Positions 1 to 9,173 are shown, counted from the stretch's first letter. The stretch is DNA of 64,000 nucleotides from Bacteroidota bacterium (GCA_016183765.1 JACPEA010000002.1:173822-237821); one strand, 5' to 3'. Notes: generated by a model from the letters alone, not told the origin. A program made the numbers and translations.

Positions 1-175
1 AGTTCAGGTAATCCTGGTTGCCCAGTTCCGAAGCCCAGATCTCTTTGGCATTCCGGCTCATCACAATACCCACTTCTGTGTACTGGCCTTGCAACGCTAC
101 CAGTTTGTCTAGAAGCAGTTTGGCATATATCGCCCCGCTGGCACCGGTGATGGCTACTACGATCTTGTTAGACAT
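1..175 (-). CDS. ubiX: UbiX-type flavin prenyltransferase (partial, C-terminus outside window)
   Basis: Reading the minus strand from the ATG at 175 gives a protein starting MSNKIVVAITGASGAIYAKL, which is cut off by the window edge after 58 codons. The GASGAIYA glycine-rich loop close to the N-terminus is the FMN/prenyl-phosphate loop of the UbiX/Pad1 family, which prenylates FMN to make the cofactor of UbiD decarboxylases, as in ubiquinone or menaquinone biosynthesis. It lies downstream of the phosphorylase-like gene on the same strand, separated by a perfect inverted repeat. The identification rests on the N-terminal motif only. Confidence 0.8.
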   Translation of the reverse strand, partial: MSNKIVVAITGASGAIYAKLLLDKLVALQGQYTEVGIVMSRNAKEIWASELGNQDYLN

Positions 176-190
176 GGGAGGCAAAGTAAA

Positions 191-261
191 AATTCAAAAG
201 TCAAAATTCAAAAATAAAGTTACTGGTTAACTTTTAACTTTTGAATTTTGACTTTTGAATT
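191..261. repeat. Perfect 23-bp inverted repeat of 8-nt words (array A)
   Basis: Arms at 191-213 and 239-261 are exact reverse complements around a 25-nt loop. Each arm is built from AAAGTCAA/AATTCAAA-type words. On the minus strand the hairpin follows the stop codon of the phosphorylase-like gene at once and is followed by a short T-rich run, so it could terminate that transcript before ubiX. It shares the TTTTGACTTTTGA word with the array at 13093-13141. Confidence 0.8.
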
Positions 262-264
262 GAA

Positions 265-1920
265 TTATCCTTTGTACATGATCTCATAGTATTCATGTGC
301 CATCCGGTTACTGTCGAACTGGAAGCGTACATCGCGCATGCCATTTTTCTGGATCTGTCTCCAGGTTTCATAATTGTCATAATACAATGGCAGTATCTGT
401 TGTTCCAGTATTTCGTACATTTTGTTGAGGTCGTATTCGTCCTGTTCGTGTACGGTCATGTTTGCATAATCGGCTTTGGGAACCACGAAACCGTTGTTGC
501 CATGGTTGATGAATTCGGGTATCCATCCGTCGTCGGTAGAAAAATTCACGGCGCCGTTCATGGCTGCGGTCATACCACTGGTTCCGGAAGCCTCTCTGGG
601 TACACGAGGGTTGTTCAGCCAGATATCTGCAGCCTGTTTGAGGCGTTTGCTCAATGCCAGTTCATATCCCACCAGAACCGCCACATTTTTATAGTTTTTA
701 CTCAGGTGCACGAGATTATTGAACTGGGAGATGGCCGGAAAGTCCTGTGGGTAGGGTTTGCCTGCCCAGATAATCTGTACCGGGTATTTCTGATTGCTGA
801 GTAGTTTTTCAAAACGGTCCATATCATACGTGAGCATATCTGCACGTTTGTAACCGGCAAAGCGGCGGGCCCATACAATTGTGAGTATGTTGGGATCGAA
901 TATCTTACCGGTCTGATCTGCTACAATCTCAAATGCCCGTTTTTTCAGGTAGTTCTTGCGGTCATCAAAGGCAATATCATTCCCTTCTTCCATGGCCCGA
1001 TAACTTTGTTTATCGGCCCAGTAACGCCAGTTCTGTGCATTGGTAATGGAAGCGATGGGGCAGATACCTTCGTAATGAGACCACATTTCGCGGCTTACCA
1101 CACCATGCAGTGCGGATACGCCATTGGCCTTACGTGCAAAACGCAGGGCTGCCAGGGAATGGTTGAACTGGTCATCATGAATACCGGTTAGTTTGCGGAC
1201 CTCATCGATGCTGAGACCACAGAAATAGCTCATTTTATGGCAGAGATAGATATCGTGTTTCTCATTACCCGCTTCTTCAGGGGTATGCGTGGTGAAAACG
1301 AGTTTCTCTTTTACTTTTTCGGGGTTCTTGTATTTGTTGAGCAGGTAAAACGCCGAAGAAAGCCCATGTGCTTCGTTCAAATGGTATACATCGGGGTTAA
1401 AACCCAGTTCATCCACCAGTTTGGCGCCGCCCACCCCGAGCAGGATGAACTGGGCCACTTTGGTGGCCACATTGGCATCGTATAAGCGGTGTGTGATTGT
1501 CTGTGATACATAATCGTTCTCAGGCAGGTCCGTACTCAGCAAAAACAGCGGGGCACTGCAGAAAGTATCCGGATTCAGGTACCAGGCTTTTACCCATACC
1601 GGGTGCTCGTGTATCAATATCTGGAATTTGATACCGGTATCTTCCAGAAAGCTGTAATATTTTTCCATGAAACTTACTTCCAGGGTCTGATCCTGGTTGC
1701 GTTTCTGATCGTAGTAGCCGTATTTCCAGAGGATACCGATACCGATCATATTCTGCCGCAGTTCAAAAGCACTACGCAGGTGTGAGCCTGCTAAAAAACC
1801 AAGTCCGCCGCTATAGATCTTCAGGGGCTGATGGATCGCGAATTCCATAGAGAAATAAGCGGCTTTGGCAGCATACGCATCGTTGATCTGATAAGGGACC
1901 TGGTAATTACGAAAATTCAT
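265..1920 (-). CDS. Short alpha-glucan phosphorylase-like protein (GT35), PLP lysine replaced by Thr
   Basis: The 551-residue product resembles the short glucan phosphorylase family (GT35), which releases glucose-1-phosphate from glycogen or maltodextrin. Visible family blocks are YSGGLGFLAG near the N-terminus, VYHLNEAHG, TTHTPEEAG, the phosphate-site block RRFAGYKRAD, and EASGTSGMTAAMNGA near the C-terminus. In characterised phosphorylases that last block reads EASGT(G/S)xMK, and its Lys forms the Schiff base with pyridoxal phosphate. Here the codon at 568-570 is ACC (Thr). The enzyme may therefore not be a PLP-dependent phosphorylase, or the subfamily may have another solution. A DPE2-type glucanotransferase 20 kb away suggests maltodextrin metabolism in the same cell. 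Family membership is fairly sure; activity is not. Confidence 0.75.
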   Translation of the reverse strand: MNFRNYQVPYQINDAYAAKAAYFSMEFAIHQPLKIYSGGLGFLAGSHLRSAFELRQNMIGIGILWKYGYYDQKRNQDQTLEVSFMEKYYSFLEDTGIKFQILIHEHPVWVKAWYLNPDTFCSAPLFLLSTDLPENDYVSQTITHRLYDANVATKVAQFILLGVGGAKLVDELGFNPDVYHLNEAHGLSSAFYLLNKYKNPEKVKEKLVFTTHTPEEAGNEKHDIYLCHKMSYFCGLSIDEVRKLTGIHDDQFNHSLAALRFARKANGVSALHGVVSREMWSHYEGICPIASITNAQNWRYWADKQSYRAMEEGNDIAFDDRKNYLKKRAFEIVADQTGKIFDPNILTIVWARRFAGYKRADMLTYDMDRFEKLLSNQKYPVQIIWAGKPYPQDFPAISQFNNLVHLSKNYKNVAVLVGYELALSKRLKQAADIWLNNPRVPREASGTSGMTAAMNGAVNFSTDDGWIPEFINHGNNGFVVPKADYANMTVHEQDEYDLNKMYEILEQQILPLYYDNYETWRQIQKNGMRDVRFQFDSNRMAHEYYEIMYKG

Positions 1921-2051
1921 TTAAATAGGGGTTTGGTGATGATTAGCGTTGCAAGATACTTGTATTTTGATAAAATGTATTTTTTACACATTGTTATGTG
2001 GGTAACCTGTTCCGGAGCAGGCTGACCATGTTTTGGGCACTGCAGGAACGA

Positions 2052-3011
2052 TCAGGCGCTTTTTTTCTTTTTAGGGGTACGAGGTTCTTTTTTTCGGATG
2101 AACGTATCGTCGAAATAACATTTGATGCCGCGATGATTGCCACAGCTGCCGGTTTCTTTCAGGGTGATCTCATTGCCCTCAAAACGGAAATCGATCAGGC
2201 AGGGGTCGCCGTTCTCCTTGAATATGGCCGTGTTGGCCGACTGCATGATCATTTCTCCTTTCAGCTCCCCGGTGCAGCTGCCGTTGTTCTTTTCGAAGTG
2301 GATGAAGAACTGGTATACATTCGGCTTTTTGGTATCCCGGATAGAGATAAAGTTCTTCTTGTCCTGTACATAATCGCCACTGTATTTGTTTTTCCTGGGT
2401 AAGGTATCAATAGGGTTGATGACATCTGTCTTGGCAGGATCCTCGTTAGAATCGTTCACCACTACCATGAAAATGCCTTCACTGGTGTACACCCAGCCGG
2501 TACGGGAGAATTTCAGGCTGTTATCCTTACCCATTTTTTCTTTGCTTACCAGGAAAGTGGGTTCCCGGTTCACGGATACCGCATGCTGGTATTCATCGTT
2601 GTTCTTTTGTGTCAGTAATTCTTTGGAAGCCAGGTATTTATTTTTTTTGTCGAGCACAAAAACGGCCAGGTGGATATTCTTCTTCGGAACCACCAGGTTC
2701 ACCAACAGGTAATTCTCCTTTTCTTTTTCAATGATGCCTACCGGGTGTACCTGGATTTTTTTGGCAGTACCTACGATCTGCTTCAGGGAACTGTCGGGAA
2801 AGAACTGCAGCAGTGCTTTATAACCAATGGTGACCGTATCGGCCACTTTCTGGATATTGCTGTCAGACACCGAATATGGCGGATTGATCTTGCGAAATGC
2901 CGCGATAAAATCACTGACCTTGACCGGAGTGTCGCCGGAAAGATCCACTTTCTTATCCTGGCAACCCCAGCTGATGACCAGTAGCAGGAGCCATGGCAGG
3001 CATTTTTTCAT
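2052..3011 (-). CDS. Hypothetical lipoprotein
   Basis: I do not recognise this 319-residue protein. I chose the ATG at 3011 because it gives a short basic start (MKKC), a hydrophobic stretch and a lipobox-like cysteine at ISWGC, followed by a polar mature sequence. The 12 codons upstream in frame would place charged residues ahead of the signal peptide. The C-terminus ends in a lysine-rich tail (KKEPRTPKKKKSA). It is divergent from mntR and probably lies on the periplasmic face of the inner or outer membrane. No catalytic motif is evident. Confidence 0.7.
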   Translation of the reverse strand: MKKCLPWLLLLVISWGCQDKKVDLSGDTPVKVSDFIAAFRKINPPYSVSDSNIQKVADTVTIGYKALLQFFPDSSLKQIVGTAKKIQVHPVGIIEKEKENYLLVNLVVPKKNIHLAVFVLDKKNKYLASKELLTQKNNDEYQHAVSVNREPTFLVSKEKMGKDNSLKFSRTGWVYTSEGIFMVVVNDSNEDPAKTDVINPIDTLPRKNKYSGDYVQDKKNFISIRDTKKPNVYQFFIHFEKNNGSCTGELKGEMIMQSANTAIFKENGDPCLIDFRFEGNEITLKETGSCGNHRGIKCYFDDTFIRKKEPRTPKKKKSA

Positions 3012-3079
3012 AACAGAATATTTCGATAAAAATACAGTTTTCGGCACAAGTGGTCATAAGAGGCATGCTAACATGAAGA

Positions 3080-3107
3080 ATTATTTTTAGATTTACCTAA
3101 AAATAAT
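3080..3107. promoter_or_regulatory. Palindromic operator, probable MntR/DtxR box
   Basis: Two perfect 11-bp arms, ATTATTTTTAG (3080-3090) and CTAAAAATAAT (3097-3107), flank the 6-nt spacer ATTTAC. The core TTTAG-n6-CTAAA resembles DtxR/MntR-family boxes. It lies just upstream of the mntR start (3118), and a near-consensus -7 element TAATTTTA (3104-3111) overlaps its right arm. Bound metallo-repressor would block transcription of mntR-mntH. Repression is inferred. Confidence 0.75.
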
Positions 3108-3117
3108 TTTAGCGTTT

Positions 3118-3777
3118 ATGAGTTTCTCCATCACCGAAGAGAATTATATCAAAGCCATTTTCCACCTGCAACAGGGCGAGGGCAACGTTTCTACCAATGA
3201 ACTGGCGGCAGAACTGCATACCAAAGCGGCATCGGTTACTGATATGCTGAAGAAACTGAAGGCCAAAAAATTGCTGAGTTACGAGAAATACAAGGGAGTA
3301 CGTTTAAGCAGCGAGGGTAAAAAGCTGGCATTGGCCATTGTGCGCAAACACCGGTTATGGGAATATTTCCTGGTAGACAAACTGCAGTTTGGCTGGGATG
3401 AAGTGCACGATGTGGCAGAGGAGCTGGAACATATCAGCAGCAAAAAACTCGTGGAGAAACTGGATGCTTTCCTGGGGTATCCCAAGTTCGACCCGCATGG
3501 CGATCCCATTCCCGACAGCCACGGTAAGATGGCCGTACAGGTCCAGGTGAACCTGATCGATCTTCCCCTGAACCGCATGGCGGAAGTGAGCGGGGTAGGC
3601 AGCCAGTCGACCGAACTGCTCGAATTACTAAAACACAAACATATCGGTATCGGAACCCGGCTGGAGATCAAACGCAAATTCAGTTTTGATCATTCCATCG
3701 AGATCAAGATCCGGAACCAGAACCCGTTTGCCATCAGCCAGCAACTGGCGCAGGCCTTGTTTGTAAAACCCGTATAA
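3118..3777 (+). CDS. mntR: DtxR/MntR-family metal-dependent repressor
   Basis: The 219-residue protein begins ITEENYIKAIFHL, the conserved first helix of the DtxR family, followed by a winged helix-turn-helix (ELAAELHTKAASVTDMLKKL, residues about 28-48), a dimerisation and metal-binding region (HRLWEYFLVDKL; HDVAEELEHISS) and a C-terminal FeoA/SH3-like domain from about residue 140. It senses Mn(II) or Fe(II). The next gene, one base downstream, is an Nramp transporter, so control of Mn uptake is the natural role. The palindrome directly upstream points to autoregulation. Confidence 0.9.
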   Translation: MSFSITEENYIKAIFHLQQGEGNVSTNELAAELHTKAASVTDMLKKLKAKKLLSYEKYKGVRLSSEGKKLALAIVRKHRLWEYFLVDKLQFGWDEVHDVAEELEHISSKKLVEKLDAFLGYPKFDPHGDPIPDSHGKMAVQVQVNLIDLPLNRMAEVSGVGSQSTELLELLKHKHIGIGTRLEIKRKFSFDHSIEIKIRNQNPFAISQQLAQALFVKPV

Positions 3778-3778
3778 C

Positions 3779-5662
3779 ATGATGAACCGTTCGCATACAG
3801 ACCAATCACTGAGTGAAGTTCACGAGTCGGTAGACACCACGGCCCCCCGCAAGGGATGGCGCCGGGTGCTGGCCTATATCGGCCCTGCTTACCTGGTAAG
3901 TGTGGGATATATGGACCCGGGCAACTGGGCCACTGACCTGCAGGGAGGTGCCAAATTCGGCTACCAGCTGATCTGGGTCTTGTTGATGAGTAACCTGATG
4001 GCATTGCTGCTGCAAAGCCTGAGCGCCAGACTGGGCATCGTTCGCCGCCGCGACCTGGCACAGGCCAACCGGGAAGCTTATCCGCCACTGGTGAATTTCT
4101 GTTTGTATGTGCTGGCCGAACTGGCCATTGCGGCCTGCGACCTGGCGGAAGTGCTGGGTATGGCCATCGGTATTCACCTGCTCACCGGTTTGCCCCTGAT
4201 CTGGGGAACGGTCATCACCGTACTGGATACTTTCCTGTTCCTGTTGCTGCAACGCTGGGGCATCCGTAAAATGGAAGCTTTTATCATTTGCCTGGTAGCC
4301 ATTATCGGTGGTTCTTTCCTGATAGAGATCCTGCTGGCCAAACCCCAGCTGGACCAGGTGGCAAAAGGTTTCGTTCCAACGGCGCTTAGTCACGAAGCCC
4401 TGTATATCGCAGTAGGTATCATTGGAGCCACTGTAATGCCGCATAACCTGTACCTGCATTCCGCGCTGGTGCAGACCCGTAAGATCAGCAACGATGCAGG
4501 TGGTATCCGCAGAGCCATTAAATACAATATCATTGACAGCACCATCGCCCTGAATGCCGCTTTTTTTGTAAATGCGGCCATCCTGGTACTGGCAGCGAGC
4601 GTATTTTTTACATCAGGGAATACGCAGGTGGCGCAGATACAGGATGCACATAAGCTGCTGGCCCCCCTGCTGGGTAGTAAACTTGCTCCTGTTCTGTTTG
4701 CAGTGGCATTGATCGCTGCCGGGCAGAGTTCCACTTTAACCGGTACACTTGCCGGGCAGATCGTTATGGAAGGTTACCTGCAGTTGCGCATCAATCCCTG
4801 GCTGCGCCGTTTGCTGACAAGGCTGATCGCCATTGTACCGGCAGTAGTGGTGATACTGGTATATGGTGAGTCTGAAGTGGACAACCTGCTCGTGTTCAGC
4901 CAGGTGATCCTGAGCCTGCAACTCGGTTTTGCCGTGATACCCCTGATCCATTTCGTGAGCGATAAAAAGACGATGGGCCAGTATGCCATCAAAAATTATG
5001 TAAAACTGCTCTCCTGGCTGGTAGCACTGGTACTGGTGTTCCTGAACGTTCGGCTGGTAGGAGAGGAAGTCTGGAAAGTATTTGGATCAGATACTGCCTG
5101 GTACTGGAAAAGCCTGCTGATGGTAGCGATACTGGTCTTTGTGTGGCTGTTCCTTACCATGACCTTCCTGCCGCTGATCCGGAAAAGGATGCTGAAACAC
5201 CGCGACAGCATGCATGGCGAAACCATTGCCCTCGATAACCTGCAGGTACAACAGATCAACCGTATTGCCGTGGCCCTGGATTTTTCCCCTTCGGATGAAA
5301 AGCTGATCGCACATGCACTGGCGCAGGGTAACAGGCAGGTTTCTTTTATTTTGCTGCACGTGGTGGAAAGCGCCTCAGCCAGGTACCTGGGCGAAGCCAG
5401 TGATGATGATGAGACCCGCCGCGATACACTTCGTCTCGAAAACTACGCATCGCAGTTACAGCAGAAGGGTTATACGGCTGAAGCCGTGATCGGTTACCGC
5501 AGCCGGGTAAAAGAGATCGTCCGGATCGTAAAAGAGACCCGGGCAGACATGCTGGTGATGGGAGCGCACCGCCACTCGGGACTGAAGGATTATATCTTCG
5601 GGGAAACGATCGAAGACGTACGCCACCAGTTACCCATACCGGTACTGATCGTGAATGTATGA
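3779..5662 (+). CDS. mntH: Nramp Mn2+/H+ symporter fused to a C-terminal UspA domain
   Basis: Residues about 30-440 are an Nramp transporter: DPGNWATD in TM1 and MPHNLYLHSALVQ in TM6 contain the metal-coordinating Asp, Asn and Met residues, and about eleven membrane segments can be counted. Residues about 485-627 form a universal stress protein domain (INRIAVALDFSPSDE near its start; GAHRHSGLKDYIFGETIEDV near its end), giving 627 residues against about 410-440 for plain MntH. The start codon is one base after the mntR stop, so the genes are cotranscribed. The Usp domain is predicted cytoplasmic and may bind ATP or regulate transport. Confidence 0.92.
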   Translation: MMNRSHTDQSLSEVHESVDTTAPRKGWRRVLAYIGPAYLVSVGYMDPGNWATDLQGGAKFGYQLIWVLLMSNLMALLLQSLSARLGIVRRRDLAQANREAYPPLVNFCLYVLAELAIAACDLAEVLGMAIGIHLLTGLPLIWGTVITVLDTFLFLLLQRWGIRKMEAFIICLVAIIGGSFLIEILLAKPQLDQVAKGFVPTALSHEALYIAVGIIGATVMPHNLYLHSALVQTRKISNDAGGIRRAIKYNIIDSTIALNAAFFVNAAILVLAASVFFTSGNTQVAQIQDAHKLLAPLLGSKLAPVLFAVALIAAGQSSTLTGTLAGQIVMEGYLQLRINPWLRRLLTRLIAIVPAVVVILVYGESEVDNLLVFSQVILSLQLGFAVIPLIHFVSDKKTMGQYAIKNYVKLLSWLVALVLVFLNVRLVGEEVWKVFGSDTAWYWKSLLMVAILVFVWLFLTMTFLPLIRKRMLKHRDSMHGETIALDNLQVQQINRIAVALDFSPSDEKLIAHALAQGNRQVSFILLHVVESASARYLGEASDDDETRRDTLRLENYASQLQQKGYTAEAVIGYRSRVKEIVRIVKETRADMLVMGAHRHSGLKDYIFGETIEDVRHQLPIPVLIVNV

Positions 5663-5739
5663 GAATGGCTGGTTATTTTTTGCGTAATTTTTGATAAAAA
5701 CTACTGCGTTGGATACCTCCCGCAAACCTGATAAAGTGC

Positions 5740-5747
5740 TACATTTG
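5740..5747 (+). promoter_or_regulatory. -7 promoter element upstream of icd
   Basis: TACATTTG matches the Bacteroidota -7 consensus TAnnTTTG exactly and lies 32 bases before the icd ATG. No TTG occurs at the expected 19-base spacing (the nearest is at 5709-5711), so only half of the promoter is supported. Confidence 0.4.
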
Positions 5748-5779
5748 TTCACGTTTTATATTAACCAAAAGGAATTATT

Positions 5780-7012
5780 ATGGCACAAAAAATCAAAGTG
5801 GCCAATCCGGTGGTAGAACTGGATGGTGACGAAATGACCCGCATTATCTGGAAGTTCATCAAAGACAAACTGATCCTTCCTTACCTGGAAGTGGATATCA
5901 AATATTATGACCTGGGAATGGAGTACCGCGACGAGACCAACGACCAGGTTACGGTTGATGCCGCCAATGCCATTAAACAATATGGCGTAGGTATCAAATG
6001 TGCCACGATCACACCCGATGAGCAGCGCGTGGAAGAGTTCAAGCTGAAACAAATGTGGAAGAGTCCTAACGGAACCATCCGTAATATCCTGGATGGTACC
6101 GTGTTCCGTGAGCCGATCGTTTGCAAGAATGTGCCGCGTCTGGTTCCTAACTGGACCGCTCCGATCTGTATCGGCCGTCACGCATTTGGCGACCAGTACC
6201 GTGCCACCGATTTTGTTACCAAGGGAAAAGGTAAACTCACCATCAAATTCGAAGGAGAAGATGGCACCACCCAGGAATATGAAGTGTTCAACTACAAAGG
6301 AGATGGCGTTGCCCTGGCCATGTATAACACGGACGAGAGCATTAAAGGATTTGCCCGCAGCTGTTTCAATACCGCATTGAGCAAAAAATGGCCTTTGTAC
6401 CTGTCTACCAAGAATACCATCCTGAAAAAATATGACGGACGTTTCAAAGACATTTTTGAAGAGATCTACCAGAAAGAGTTCAAAACTGCTTTTGATGCTG
6501 CAGGGATCACTTACGAGCATCGCCTGATCGATGACATGGTGGCCAGTGCACTGAAATGGAACGGTAATTTTGTATGGGCCTGTAAGAACTACGATGGTGA
6601 TGTACAGAGCGATACCGTTGCACAGGGATTTGGTTCACTGGGCCTGATGACTTCCACCCTGATCACTCCCGACGGAAAGATCATGGAAGCGGAAGCCGCA
6701 CACGGAACCGTTACCCGTCACTATCGCGAACACCAGAAAGGGAAACCTACATCTACCAACCCGATCGCTTCCATTTTTGCCTGGACAAGAGGACTGGAGT
6801 TTCGCGGTAAACTGGATGGCAACCAGGAGCTGATCCATTTCTGTCATGCATTGGAGCAGGTTTGCGTTGAGACCGTAGAAAGCGGTAAAATGACCAAAGA
6901 CCTGGCCATCTGTATCCATGGTAATAAAGTGAACCATGGTGAACATTACCTGTACACGGAAGAGTTCCTGGATGCTCTGGATCAGAACTTACAAGCAAAA
7001 CTGGCTAAATAA
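5780..7012 (+). CDS. icd: NADP-dependent isocitrate dehydrogenase, eukaryote-like homodimeric type
   Basis: The 410-residue protein converts isocitrate to 2-oxoglutarate and CO2 with reduction of NADP+ in the TCA cycle. [14 protein letters not shown] near the N-terminus, the substrate-loop block [19 protein letters not shown] around residue 95, the metal-binding DDMV region (about residue 252) and [12 protein letters not shown] (about residue 306) are typical of the mitochondrial/cytosolic-like IDH subfamily rather than the E. coli type. Length is normal for that group. It stands alone between a promoter half-site and a bidirectional terminator. Confidence 0.95.
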   Translation: MAQKIKVANPVVELDGDEMTRIIWKFIKDKLILPYLEVDIKYYDLGMEYRDETNDQVTVDAANAIKQYGVGIKCATITPDEQRVEEFKLKQMWKSPNGTIRNILDGTVFREPIVCKNVPRLVPNWTAPICIGRHAFGDQYRATDFVTKGKGKLTIKFEGEDGTTQEYEVFNYKGDGVALAMYNTDESIKGFARSCFNTALSKKWPLYLSTKNTILKKYDGRFKDIFEEIYQKEFKTAFDAAGITYEHRLIDDMVASALKWNGNFVWACKNYDGDVQSDTVAQGFGSLGLMTSTLITPDGKIMEAEAAHGTVTRHYREHQKGKPTSTNPIASIFAWTRGLEFRGKLDGNQELIHFCHALEQVCVETVESGKMTKDLAICIHGNKVNHGEHYLYTEEFLDALDQNLQAKLAK

Positions 7013-7027
7013 CACGCTGGTTGTAAT

Positions 7028-7066
7028 AAAAAAAGCCATCCTGCCTGGTGCGGGATGGCTTTTCTT
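7028..7066. terminator. Bidirectional terminator between icd and a convergent small gene
   Basis: AGCCATCC (7034-7041) pairs with GGATGGCT (7053-7060). The stem is flanked by an A-run on the left and a T-run on the right, so it can work in both directions. It lies 16 bases after the icd stop and just before the end of the convergent gene at 7081. Confidence 0.85.
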
Positions 7067-7080
7067 TTTACACAACTGAA

Positions 7081-7287
7081 TTACATTTTTCCTTTTTTAT
7101 CCATCATTTTTTTACAGGCTTCCCCGCAGGTATGGCCTTTTTCGCCGTGTGCATAAGCGTGTTTTTCCTTGGTACACGCTTTGGTGCATTTGTGCTCCTT
7201 GGGTGTTTCTTTCTGTTGTGCCAAAGCACCGGTGGACAAAAAGCCTGTCATGAGCAGGATGGCGGCAAATGTTTTCATTGTTTTCAT
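7081..7287 (-). CDS. Small secreted Cys/His/Lys-rich protein
   Basis: The ATG at 7287 gives a 68-residue protein with a clear signal peptide (MKTMKTFAAILLMTGFLSTG, cleavage probably after ALA). The mature part of about 43 residues is very rich in Lys, His and Cys, with Cys pairs in HKCTKACTKEKH and HTCGEACKKMM. Such a peptide could bind a transition metal in the periplasm, but I know no named family for it. A longer upstream frame exists, but its composition is unlike a coding sequence and would precede the signal peptide. Confidence 0.65.
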   Translation of the reverse strand: MKTMKTFAAILLMTGFLSTGALAQQKETPKEHKCTKACTKEKHAYAHGEKGHTCGEACKKMMDKKGKM

Positions 7288-7364
7288 AATTTTTTTTGGG
7301 GTAGACGGGCTACCAGGGAAAAACTTACAACAGTCGCTTTTTTTGTGGCAAAACAGGGAAACGC

Positions 7365-9020
7365 TTATTTCATCACTTCTTCGATCACTTTGCCCACCGA
7401 TCCGCTGGGCATCTGTATGTGCAGCATAGCGGCCAGTGTGGCGGCAATATCGGTCATGTAGGTCTCCCGGTTGGTCTTTCCTTTTTTGATGCCCCATCCA
7501 TACCATAACAATGGGATATGTGCATCATAAGGATACCATAAACCATGCGTGGTTCCTGTGGCGCCACCTTCAATATAACCCGGTTTCAGAATGACCTGAA
7601 TATCGCCGCTGCGGCGCGGGAAAAATCCGTTGGCCAGCATGTCACGCAGGGTTTTATTGATGGGAGTGGTCATGATCTCAGAAGTGGGGAATACATTGGC
7701 CACCGCTTCATTCTTTTTCAGGTATCCTACGATCCAGTCTTTGATGGTTGCTATGTCCTGTTTGGCGGAATCGATCGCGGGGTGATTGAGGTGTACCTGG
7801 TAATTGTACATGCTTACCACCGTATTCGTTATACCGAATTTCTCTTTCAGTTTTGTATTCATGTCTTTCATGATGCCCATATCATCCATCACACCACCCG
7901 GCAGTTTATGCTCTTTCATAAAACCAGGCACATGCGCCACGGCGTGATCGGCAGTTAAAAAGGCAGTGTATTGATTTTTACCCACCGTGGCATCCAGGTA
8001 AGCAAATAATTTACCGAGTTCTTCATCTAAACGGATATACCCGTCTACAGTTTCCCAGGAGTTGGGACCAAATGCATGACCGATATAATCGGGTGAAGAA
8101 AAACTTACCGCCAGGAAATCTGTGGCTTCTCCTTTGCCCAATTTCTCTGCTGCTATGGCTGCTTTGGCCATTTCTGTGGTCAATGTGTTGCCATAAGGGG
8201 TAGAAGAGATCTTACCATAATCTTTACCGATATATTTTGAAAGATCATAGGGAAAACCAGTGGCGTCTTTACCGAAGGGTTTGCCCTCATACTCTTTTAC
8301 GTCTTCTGTTGCATATTGCGTATAGGTTTCTTTCGGCATGACCAGGTTCCAGTTCAGTTTGTAGAGAGAATCGGCCAGTTTTCGGTTATTGAAATTTTTT
8401 ACCCAGTCGGGCAATTCATTCATATAATAAGTACTGGTAATAAAGTTACCCGACTTACCCTCATACCAATATGCCGCATTGGCTGCATGGCCCGCTGGCA
8501 GGATGGAGCCACGGTCTTTCAATGCCACACCGATCACTTTGCTTTTAAAATTGGTAGCCATTCGCAACTCATCGCAGATGGAAGTGGTGAGCATATTTTT
8601 GGGGCTCATCTGTCCGTCTTCCTCACTTTTGCCGCCAACGCCTTTCACGGATTTGTCCTCACTGCAATACACCGCACGCATCAGCTGGTTATCCCACCAG
8701 CTATTGCCGGTAATGCCATGTATGGCAGGAACACTGCCCGTATATGTGGCGGTATGTCCACAGGCAGTTACGGTTGGCGCGTAGGGGATCAGCGTATTCT
8801 CGCAGGAAAATCCTTCACCCAGCATCCTTTTAAAACCACCGTTCGCTTTGAACAGGGGGGTGAAACGATAGAGATAATCCCATCGCATCTGGTCAACTAC
8901 GATACCCACCACCAGTTTGGGGCGTTGAATGACTTCTCCGGCACCGGTTTGCATGGGTTTCTGCGCCTGTACGGTGACAACCAGCAAACAGGCTAAAAAG
9001 GGTAGAATCAATTTCTTCAT
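7365..9020 (-). CDS. PafA-type alkaline phosphatase / type I phosphodiesterase family protein
   Basis: With the ATG at 9020 the 551-residue protein has a signal peptide (MKKLILPFLACLLVVTVQAQ) and the alkaline phosphatase-fold metal centre: VVDQMRWDYL with Asp43, the Thr-nucleophile segment APTVTACGHT (residues 81-90), HGITGNSWWD, DYIGHAFGP and TADHAVAHVPG. This matches the calcium-activated, phosphate-insensitive PafA family of Bacteroidota, which hydrolyses phosphomonoesters in the periplasm. A Thr rather than Ser nucleophile is characteristic. An in-frame upstream ATG at 9071 would precede the signal peptide and is not preferred. Substrate range cannot be read from the sequence. Confidence 0.85.
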   Translation of the reverse strand: MKKLILPFLACLLVVTVQAQKPMQTGAGEVIQRPKLVVGIVVDQMRWDYLYRFTPLFKANGGFKRMLGEGFSCENTLIPYAPTVTACGHTATYTGSVPAIHGITGNSWWDNQLMRAVYCSEDKSVKGVGGKSEEDGQMSPKNMLTTSICDELRMATNFKSKVIGVALKDRGSILPAGHAANAAYWYEGKSGNFITSTYYMNELPDWVKNFNNRKLADSLYKLNWNLVMPKETYTQYATEDVKEYEGKPFGKDATGFPYDLSKYIGKDYGKISSTPYGNTLTTEMAKAAIAAEKLGKGEATDFLAVSFSSPDYIGHAFGPNSWETVDGYIRLDEELGKLFAYLDATVGKNQYTAFLTADHAVAHVPGFMKEHKLPGGVMDDMGIMKDMNTKLKEKFGITNTVVSMYNYQVHLNHPAIDSAKQDIATIKDWIVGYLKKNEAVANVFPTSEIMTTPINKTLRDMLANGFFPRRSGDIQVILKPGYIEGGATGTTHGLWYPYDAHIPLLWYGWGIKKGKTNRETYMTDIAATLAAMLHIQMPSGSVGKVIEEVMK

Positions 9021-9108
9021 GGGGTCAATTTGTTCGTTTTTGGGATTGTGAAAGGCCAGTAAACCCGCCATTTACGCTGTGAAGATAAGCCAAGGTGGAT
9101 AATTGCGC

Positions 9109-9139
9109 TTGCCCTTTAGGGGCTAAAAGTTTACCTTTG
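9109..9139 (+). promoter_or_regulatory. Promoter of the serine palmitoyltransferase-like gene
   Basis: TTG at 9109-9111 and TACCTTTG at 9132-9139 are separated by 20 bases, a close match to the Bacteroidota consensus (19). The expected transcription start is about 30 bases upstream of the ATG at 9174. Confidence 0.6.
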
Positions 9140-9173
9140 CATCGATTTTTCACCAAAGTAACGATTTGATAAT

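Noticed and set aside
5756..6520. 254-codon minus-strand frame inside icd
   Set aside because: Fully antisense to icd; no domain is visible.
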